This document shows, piece after piece, positions 4,260-8,727 of a DNA stretch of 8,727 nt (positions within the stretch are counted from its first letter, which is position 1; each line of letters begins with the position of its first letter). The notes beneath the pieces were generated by a model, which saw only the letters and a list, made by a program, of their open reading frames with translations, was not told the origin of the DNA and made no database searches. The position numbers and the translations under genes were made by a program. The stretch lies in NCBI GenBank assembly GCA_031257955.1, contig JAIRNQ010000097.1:1-8727 (forward strand). The letters run 5' to 3'. This DNA is from Deltaproteobacteria bacterium. GTDB taxonomy: Bacteria; Desulfobacterota; Desulfarculia; Adiutricales; Adiutricaceae.

Positions 4260-5851
4260 TTGCGGAGCGTCAGCAGATCGATCTCGTGCCAGGCGAAGAG
4301 CCGATACGGTAGGCCCACAGAGGCCAAGCCCCGACTGACGTTCAAATAACAGGGGTACTCGTCGTATAAGCCGCTGGAATAACGGTAAAAATAGGCGGCC
4401 AGGTTATCCTGGGAGTCCCAGGGTATCTGGTATTGGCCGCCGTGGGTGTGGCCGGCCAAGTAAAGGTCGAAGCCGGCCTGGCTGGCTTGGCGGTAGCCTT
4501 CGGGCCGATGGTTTAGGAGGAGGGAAAAGTCGCCGTTACGCCGGGACGGCCCGGCCAAGCGTTTGAAAGTTAAGACGTCCGGGTCGGTCTCAAGGCCTTG
4601 GCGCTTTCGGGCCGAGTAGAAGCCCATCCAGGATCCGGAGTTTTGATCGTCCAGGCCCACTATGGTTATCGGGGCCTCCTTGAGGCGGACGCGTTCCTCG
4701 ACCAACATCCTGAGGCCGTTGCCGTTCAAGAGCTTAGTAACCGATTGGGCCCCGGCGTAGTGGTCGTGGTTGCCCAAAACGGCGAAGACGCCATGGGGGA
4801 CGCCTTCGAGAATCCTTAGCGGATCCCGATATAGACGGGCGTTCTCCGGATCCCGGTCCACCAGATCCCCGGTAATGACCACCAAATCCGGCTTTTCGGA
4901 CGTGGCGACCTCGAGGGTGGCCCCGAGTTCCGAGGAAGAGGACCACATGCCTAAGTGGAGGTCGGTCAGATGGCAAATCTTGAAACCGTCCAGATCGCCC
5001 GGAAGGCCGGGAAACGACAGAACCTTGCGGTTGACGTTGGGCTTGGCCGTCTGGGCCAAGACCCCGAAGCCGCACAGCCCGGCGTAGGCCAAAAGACTGG
5101 CCGCGCCGGCTTTTTTTAGGAAGCCCCGCCGTCCCGGGTCGGCCAGGCCGACCCCGCCCGGACCGGATGGCCCAGTTTTGGTTTGCCCCGCCTTGGCTTG
5201 CCCGGTTTTGGCTTGGCCCGCCTTGGCTGGCCCAGTTTTTGCTTGCCCAGTTTTGGCAAGCGCAACCTTGGCCTGGTCCGCCGGGCCTGGGGAGGGATCG
5301 GACAATTTTTCCCCGGCCTGGCCGGTCTTGGGCAACTCTTCCCACTGCTTGCCTTCCCCGGACTTGAGAACCTTGATCTTGTAATCCTCGGCCGGGTCCG
5401 GGTATTGGGCGGCTTTGTTCGCCCCGGGCGATTGGCCCCAAATATTGCCTTCCTTTAGCAACCGTTCCCAGGCCTGGGTTCCACTGGGCGGGACCTTTTT
5501 GGCCCCGCCGGAACTGGCCTTATCTTTCCAAAAGCGCTTGGGGCCATAGAGAATCCAAACAATGGCCCGGTAAAGGAACCAAACGGCCCCCACCGCCGCT
5601 ACCGGGATCATGAGGATTACGCAGCTCAGTTCCCAAGAGAGGGCCGGCCGGCCGACGAAGACCCACCAAGCCCCGTCCATGTTTTTGGAATAGAAGAGAT
5701 AGACGCAGACGGCCCAGAGGAGGTTAAAGAAAAGGAAGGCGAATTTGATGCCCAGCTTGGCCGGCCTCGATTGGAAAAACTTAAGGCTGATGGCCAAAGT
5801 TACCAGCTGGGCCAGAAAACAGATCCCGATTAGATAAAGCCAAAATCTCAT
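4253..5851 (-). CDS. Membrane-anchored YkuE-like metallophosphoesterase with internal Tat-type motif
   Basis: A 532-residue calcineurin-like phosphoesterase. I start at the ATG at 5851; a TTG at 5869 would add six residues. Three hydrophobic segments (about 2-23, 35-54, 76-102) are followed by a Lys/Ala/Gly/Gln-rich linker (about 105-237) with seven near-identical pentad repeats. Next come GRRGFLKKAG (240-249) and a hydrophobic stretch, a textbook twin-arginine signal placed internally, and then the catalytic domain. All metal ligands are present: Asp297 and His299 (DLH), Asp329 (GDLVD), Asn361-His362 (GNHDH), His448 (NHRPEG), His468 and His470 (GHTHGGQ). Basic residues after spans 1 and 3 put the linker in the cytoplasm and the enzyme outside. 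YkuE-type relatives are Tat-exported Mn/Zn phosphoesterases; the physiological substrate is unknown. It may be the first gene of the cluster with the DUF3298 and Fic genes. Confidence 0.85.
   Translation of the reverse strand: MRFWLYLIGICFLAQLVTLAISLKFFQSRPAKLGIKFAFLFFNLLWAVCVYLFYSKNMDGAWWVFVGRPALSWELSCVILMIPVAAVGAVWFLYRAIVWILYGPKRFWKDKASSGGAKKVPPSGTQAWERLLKEGNIWGQSPGANKAAQYPDPAEDYKIKVLKSGEGKQWEELPKTGQAGEKLSDPSPGPADQAKVALAKTGQAKTGPAKAGQAKTGQAKAGQTKTGPSGPGGVGLADPGRRGFLKKAGAASLLAYAGLCGFGVLAQTAKPNVNRKVLSFPGLPGDLDGFKICHLTDLHLGMWSSSSELGATLEVATSEKPDLVVITGDLVDRDPENARLYRDPLRILEGVPHGVFAVLGNHDHYAGAQSVTKLLNGNGLRMLVEERVRLKEAPITIVGLDDQNSGSWMGFYSARKRQGLETDPDVLTFKRLAGPSRRNGDFSLLLNHRPEGYRQASQAGFDLYLAGHTHGGQYQIPWDSQDNLAAYFYRYSSGLYDEYPCYLNVSRGLASVGLPYRLFAWHEIDLLTLRKA
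5171..5275 (-). repeat. Seven 15-bp units coding pentad repeats (AKTGQ-like)
   Basis: Seven consecutive 15-base units (boundaries at 5171, 5186, 5201, 5216, 5231, 5246 and 5261) encode AKTGQ/AKTGP/AKAGQ-like pentads in the linker of the metallophosphoesterase. Units differ by a few bases. The length is a multiple of three, so expansion or loss keeps the frame. The encoded stretch is basic and flexible, as expected for a spacer between membrane spans and an exported domain. Confidence 0.8.
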
Positions 5852-5887
5852 GCCCCAATGATACCCCAATTTCGCCGATAAAAGTAC

Positions 5888-5939
5888 CCCGCCGCTCGCC
5901 CGGCCGTAAAGCCGGCCGCCAAGCCGACCGCCGGGCGGG
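5888..5939 (-). terminator. Possible intrinsic terminator downstream of the small gene
   Basis: Read on the minus strand, CCCGCC (5939-5934) pairs with GGCGGG (5893-5888), with inner dyads (two CGGCCG words around a short loop), and a TACTTTTATC stretch follows at once. The stem is very GC-rich and a short T-run comes after it, as in intrinsic terminators. It would end transcription from the small gene before the metallophosphoesterase gene. The internal pairing is imperfect, so I keep this tentative. Confidence 0.35.
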
Positions 5940-5963
5940 TGCCAAGCACGGAAGGTGGTCCCT

Positions 5964-6019
5964 TGGCCAGGCGGACTGGGCCAGGTTGGCTGAGCCAGAC
6001 GGGCTGGGTCAGTGTGGCA
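5964..6019. repeat. Four tandem degenerate 14-bp units
   Basis: Four consecutive 14-base units (5964-5977, 5978-5991, 5992-6005, 6006-6019) share the pattern GGGCCAGnnnGGCT, for example GGGCCAGGTTGGCT and GAGCCAGACGGGCT. They are direct, not inverted, repeats in non-coding DNA, 23 bases after the stop of the small gene in its direction of transcription. The unit is not a multiple of three, which argues against a hidden coding repeat. Function unknown. Confidence 0.55.
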
Positions 6020-6042
6020 AAAGTTAGGCTAAAATGGGGTAC

Positions 6043-6249
6043 TTAATGTTTTTTTAGTTGATTAATCCTATCAAGTTCCTTTTTGATTTCTAAAATTCTC
6101 ATGACCTGGCCGGGTTTGGTATCCGGCGGAAGGCCTATTTTACATAAAAAGTCGTTACGGATGTTTTTAAAGAAATCTTGTCGGTCCAAGGGTTGGCAAT
6201 CTTGTCCGTTTGACTTGGAAACGTTCTTCTTGATTCTGGATTCGCTCAC
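6043..6249 (-). CDS. Small hypothetical protein, 68 residues
   Basis: I do not recognise this protein. It starts with GTG at 6249-6247, strongly supported by GGAGGG (6261-6256) six bases upstream, and by a consensus extended -10 promoter about 110 bases further up. The product is basic and hydrophilic, with no signal peptide or membrane span. The first 20 residues are Lys/Ser/Asn-rich. Residues about 24-68 hold FFKNIRNDFLCKIGLPPD, then a predicted helix ending in a Lys-rich tail (VMRILEIKKELDRINQLKKH) that could be a short coiled coil. It has one Cys in each half (18 and 36). The gene stands alone, with a candidate terminator after it. Its composition is less GC-rich than the neighbouring large genes. 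It may be a small regulatory or nucleic-acid-binding protein, but that is a guess from charge only. Confidence 0.65.
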   Translation of the reverse strand: MSESRIKKNVSKSNGQDCQPLDRQDFFKNIRNDFLCKIGLPPDTKPGQVMRILEIKKELDRINQLKKH

Positions 6250-6255
6250 GATTAA

Positions 6256-6261
6256 CCCTCC
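6256..6261 (-). promoter_or_regulatory. Strong Shine-Dalgarno for a GTG start
   Basis: GGAGGG on the minus strand, six bases before the GTG at 6249. This near-perfect site decides in favour of the GTG start and is the main evidence that the 68-residue frame is a real gene. Confidence 0.65.
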
Positions 6262-6360
6262 AAAGGCGTCTCTTTAACATGTGTTTGGGGACGTAAACAT
6301 TGGGCCCCTTTGGCGCCAATTATTTGCCGCCGGCTTTGGCCGGTTAATCAAATTGCAAGA

Positions 6361-6369
6361 ATTATACCA
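6361..6369 (-). promoter_or_regulatory. Extended -10 promoter (TGGTATAAT)
   Basis: On the minus strand the sequence reads TGGTATAAT, a perfect TATAAT with the TGn extension that allows sigma70-type recognition with a weak -35. The weak -35 at normal spacing would be TTTCCA-like. Initiation about seven bases downstream would give a leader of roughly 105 bases before the GTG at 6249. The leader contains a CCGGC-CAAA-GCCGG stem-loop (6330-6343) and a perfect TTGGCGCCAA palindrome (6310-6319). Confidence 0.5.
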
Positions 6370-6508
6370 CATTTCGTCAAAATTGGAAAAAATGGCGCGG
6401 TTTTGGCCGTGATTCGCCGCCAACCAAATGGTTACGGCCGTCACCCCGCCGGCCGGAATGAAGGCGATTTGGGGGTCGGGCGGCCAGACGGCAAGGCGTT
6501 CAGGGGAT

Positions 6509-6606
6509 CAGGCGAGGGGCCGGGAAGGCCTTCGGGCCGATAAGCGGTCAGGGGGCTCAGGCGAGCGGACGGGAAGGCCTTAGGGCCGATAAGCGGATAG
6601 GGGGCT
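6509..6606. repeat. Two tandem 49-bp units plus partial flanking copies
   Basis: Unit 1 (6509-6557) and unit 2 (6558-6606) agree at 44 of 49 positions by my count. A third copy begins at 6607 and breaks off within about seven bases, right at the kinase stop codon. Sequence before 6509 also resembles the end of the unit. Each unit carries a GGCCTTnnGGCCGATAA core, which is a small palindrome plus tail, and a run of G. In the direction of the kinase transcript these units would form successive hairpins just after the stop, so a transcript-end function is possible. Confidence 0.65.
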
Positions 6607-6613
6607 CAGGCGG

Positions 6614-8727
6614 TCAGATTAGTTTGTCGAGGGCCTCCTTGAGGCGCTCGAGGGCGGTGGCCGGTTCCAGGCCCAAGAGGCCCGAGAGGGCCAACTCGGC
6701 CAAAAATGCCTTGCCCAGGGCCTCGGTAAAGGCCGCCGGGCCCTTTTGGGCGACAAAGTTGGAGAGCGCCAGGGCGGCTTTTTTGTCCCAGGCCCGGGGT
6801 TTGGGCGGCTCGAGATCCCAGTCCAGGCCGTAGACCCCCACCCCGCCCCGGCCCACGGCCAGAAGGTGGGTGCCGTCTTCGGCGAAACCCAAGTATCGGA
6901 GCGGACCGGCTTCCACCCGCCGGAGGGGCAAAAATGCGCCCCGTCCCGGCTCTGGGGCCAGTCCCAAGAGTAGGCGCCCATCGGCCAGGGAGACGGCCAG
7001 GAGCCGGGCGTCGTGGCTTATGGCCAAGGCCAGCGCCGGGGCGCCCAGATCGCCGGGCTCGAAGGCCCAGTCGGTGTCGAAGAGCGGATGGAAGGTCAGG
7101 CCGCCCTGGTGGGCCGACAGTAGGTAGCGGTTGAAGGGATCCGACAGGAGGGCCGAAAGCTGCCTGGCTTCCTGGCCCGGGCCGGTCATGGGCAGGGCCC
7201 TGACCGGCCCGGTGATTTTGTCGGCCGGGAGCCGGTATTCCACGTAGCCGTCGCTGGCCGAAAGAAGCCGGCAGTTGGGGGTCAGGGCCAAGGCCGAAAG
7301 GGGACGTTCGGAGAGCTTTTTTACCAAAAGGGGCGTCCCTTTGTCTAAATAACCGTGGGAAGTGTCCCAACATTTAAGCTCGCCGTCGTCGCCGGCGGTG
7401 AAAAGCCTTCGGCCGTCGGGCCGGAAGCGGGCCCGGCGGCCGGCCCCGGAGTGGGCCAAGGCCTGCCCGGCCCCGGCCCCGGTAATGGGGTTGAAGAGCC
7501 AGAGATGGCCGTCCTCGGTCAGGGCGGCGGCGATGCCGGCGCCGGGGGAGAGATCCACCGAGACCGGGGCCGAGGACAGCCGCACTTCGACCGTGCCCGG
7601 GGCCAGGCCGTCGGGGTTTTTGACGAAGCGGAGGGTCTTGCCGTCGGCCAGGACCAAAACGCCGCCCTTGTAGTCGGCCACCTCGCAGATCGAGCCCCCG
7701 GCCGAGCTTCCGGCCGAGGCGCCGCCCGAGCTTACGGCCAGGGCCCCGGCGGGGAGGCGCTCTTCCAAAACGTCTTTGAGCTCGCCCCTGGAGAGCCGGC
7801 CGTAGAGGGAGCGCCAAAGGGCGTCCAGCTCGGCCGAACGGGCCCGGAGGCGCAGGTTGCGGGCCTCTTTCAGGGCGGCCAGGGCCCCGGCCTCGTCGGA
7901 GGCCTCCAGGGCCGAGGCGGCCTTGGCCAACAGGGGCGGCAGGAGCTTTTCGGCCGTTTCCAGGGCCGGCTTGGCGGCGATCATCGAAAGTCTGGGGTGG
8001 GCGGAGCGGGCCCTCTCGGCCAAGCCCGGGTTCATCACCCGGCGCTCGTGGATTTCCCTGAGCCTTCTGGCCTCGTAGGACATGGCCGGGCCCGAGTAGG
8101 AATCCAGGGCGGCTTTGGCCTCGGCCAGATAGCCCAAGTCCAGATAGGCCCCGGCCAGGGCCAGCGGGAGTTCCGGGACCGCCTTGCCGGCGGCCATCCG
8201 CGACAGATCGTCGAGGGAGGCGTTAAAGGCTTCGGGGGAGAGGGCTTTGCGGTGAAAGCGGTGGAGGGCCAAGTTATGGAAGGCCCAGAGGTGGGCGGGA
8301 TCTTCCCGCAGGGCCTGTCGCCACAGTTTTTCGGCCTCCTCCGGCCGGCCGAGATCCAGTAGCGAGACGGCCCGGTTGTTTAGGTTGTCGGCCGAGTCGT
8401 GGGTGGTGAAGGGTTTGGGCCTGGGGTAGTCCGTCCCCAAAAGGTCCCCATACAGGGCGGTCAGGGCGGCGGACATGTCCGAGGCCTTGGCGTACCTCCG
8501 GTCGGGGTCGGTCGAAAGGGCCCGCCGCAAAAAATCTTTAACCGGCTCGGGCGGCTCGGTGACCGGCTTGGTCGAGGCCAGGTACTGCTCGAAGGCCACC
8601 CCGACCGAACCTCCGTACTCCCAGGGCCGCTGGCCCAAAAATAGCTCCAGCAAGGTTAAGGCCAGGGCCCAAAGATCGAAGCCCACCGCCGGAAGGCCCC
8701 GTTCCGAGGCCTCCGGGGACATGTATT
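6614..8727 (-). CDS. Ser/Thr protein kinase with TPR and WD40 repeats (C-terminal part, cut by window edge)
   Basis: The frame runs off the right edge and is partial at its 5' end. Numbers count from the Met of YMSPEA at 8722, which is not a start but the APE-like motif of kinase subdomain VIII. Visible kinase C-lobe (1-95): SPEA, DLWALALTLLELFLGQRPW (subdomain IX) and RALSTDPDRRY with the conserved Arg76 (subdomain XI). Lys, HRD and DFG residues lie outside the window, so activity cannot be judged. TPR-like helices follow (about 113-155, LNNRAVSLLDLGRPEEAEKL), then a helical region (to about 320) and a Ser/Gly/Ala linker. A WD40-type propeller follows (about 345-635), with blades such as RARFRPDGRRLFTAGDDGELKCWD, and a short helical tail ends the protein. 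Such kinases occur in deltaproteobacteria, planctomycetes and cyanobacteria and are thought to sense or scaffold partners; no membrane span is seen here. Confidence 0.85.
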   Translation of the reverse strand, partial: YMSPEASERGLPAVGFDLWALALTLLELFLGQRPWEYGGSVGVAFEQYLASTKPVTEPPEPVKDFLRRALSTDPDRRYAKASDMSAALTALYGDLLGTDYPRPKPFTTHDSADNLNNRAVSLLDLGRPEEAEKLWRQALREDPAHLWAFHNLALHRFHRKALSPEAFNASLDDLSRMAAGKAVPELPLALAGAYLDLGYLAEAKAALDSYSGPAMSYEARRLREIHERRVMNPGLAERARSAHPRLSMIAAKPALETAEKLLPPLLAKAASALEASDEAGALAALKEARNLRLRARSAELDALWRSLYGRLSRGELKDVLEERLPAGALAVSSGGASAGSSAGGSICEVADYKGGVLVLADGKTLRFVKNPDGLAPGTVEVRLSSAPVSVDLSPGAGIAAALTEDGHLWLFNPITGAGAGQALAHSGAGRRARFRPDGRRLFTAGDDGELKCWDTSHGYLDKGTPLLVKKLSERPLSALALTPNCRLLSASDGYVEYRLPADKITGPVRALPMTGPGQEARQLSALLSDPFNRYLLSAHQGGLTFHPLFDTDWAFEPGDLGAPALALAISHDARLLAVSLADGRLLLGLAPEPGRGAFLPLRRVEAGPLRYLGFAEDGTHLLAVGRGGVGVYGLDWDLEPPKPRAWDKKAALALSNFVAQKGPAAFTEALGKAFLAELALSGLLGLEPATALERLKEALDKLI

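Larger units (their letters stand above)
6250..6613. other. Non-coding spacer and leader between the small gene and the kinase gene
   Basis: This 364-bp stretch has no convincing gene. It holds, from low to high coordinate, the Shine-Dalgarno, leader palindromes and extended -10 promoter of the small gene, then GC-rich DNA without features (about 6390-6500), then the 49-bp tandem repeat that abuts the kinase stop codon. Confidence 0.55.

Noticed and set aside
4734..5441. A 235-residue minus-strand frame overlapping the metallophosphoesterase gene
   Set aside because: It overlaps all the metal-binding motifs of the real frame and is Arg/Gly/Pro-rich with no recognisable domain.
5167..5458. 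Three plus-strand frames rich in Trp, Leu and Pro
   Set aside because: They are translations of the opposite strand of the 15-bp linker repeat and only reflect that periodicity.
5867..5869. TTG as the start of the metallophosphoesterase
   Set aside because: An ATG follows six codons later, just before the first membrane span, and there is no better ribosome binding site for the TTG.
6378..6383. TTGACG as a -35 box for the extended -10 promoter
   Set aside because: On the minus strand it stands only about eight bases before TATAAT, far too close for a -35/-10 pair.
6509..6606. The 49-bp tandem units as a CRISPR array
   Set aside because: The units are directly contiguous with no unique spacers, and no cas gene is nearby.
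7355..8362. A 335-residue plus-strand frame across the kinase gene
   Set aside because: It is antisense to a coding frame with clear kinase, TPR and WD40 motifs. Its translation is Gly/Pro/Gln/Arg-rich without domains, as expected of a shadow frame in GC-rich DNA.

Overview
The window looks like chromosomal DNA from a GC-rich, Gram-negative-type bacterium. The mix of genes resembles what is seen in deltaproteobacteria (Desulfobacterota): a Hanks-type Ser/Thr kinase fused to TPR and WD40 repeats, a secreted DUF3298 protein, a Tat-type metallophosphoesterase and a DJ-1/PfpI protein. That placement is an inference from gene types and composition; no rRNA or other phylogenetic marker is present. 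There is no tRNA, rRNA, CRISPR array or intact insertion sequence.

Left part (1-1239): an accessory-looking, AT-richer patch. It holds a short minus-strand nucleotidyltransferase (MNT-type) that keeps its GS...DxD core but stops soon after, and upstream of it a broken minus-strand reading frame with a HEPN-like segment. Together these look like the remains of an MNT-HEPN toxin-antitoxin-type pair. A plus-strand open frame of unknown nature (707-943) and about 300 bp of non-coding DNA with short palindromic repeats follow.

Middle (1240-5851): one plus-strand gene, a DJ-1/PfpI/Hsp31-like protein with a Cys-His nucleophile elbow, runs head-on into a minus-strand cluster of three genes separated by about 80 bp each. 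In order of transcription these are a multi-spanning metallophosphoesterase with an internal twin-arginine motif, a secreted DUF3298 protein, and a Fic-domain protein. In the Fic protein the catalytic His of the Fic motif is Tyr, the acidic motif residue is Lys, and the inhibitory-helix Glu also appears to be lost. A perfect 10-bp stem-loop lies between the DJ-1 and Fic stop regions.

Right part (5852-8727): non-coding DNA with a possible terminator and a 4 x 14 bp tandem repeat, then a small minus-strand gene (68 aa, GTG start, strong Shine-Dalgarno, consensus extended -10 promoter), then a leader/spacer with a 49-bp tandem repeat, then the C-terminal 700 residues of a Ser/Thr kinase-TPR-WD40 protein whose N-terminal catalytic half lies beyond the window.

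The minus-strand genes from 5851 down to 1953 could be one transcript. Apart from a shared emphasis on envelope export and signalling, nothing in the sequence shows that they act in one pathway. The most notable points are the altered Fic active site, the Tat motif placed after three membrane spans, the decayed MNT-HEPN locus, and several repeats or hairpins at gene ends.
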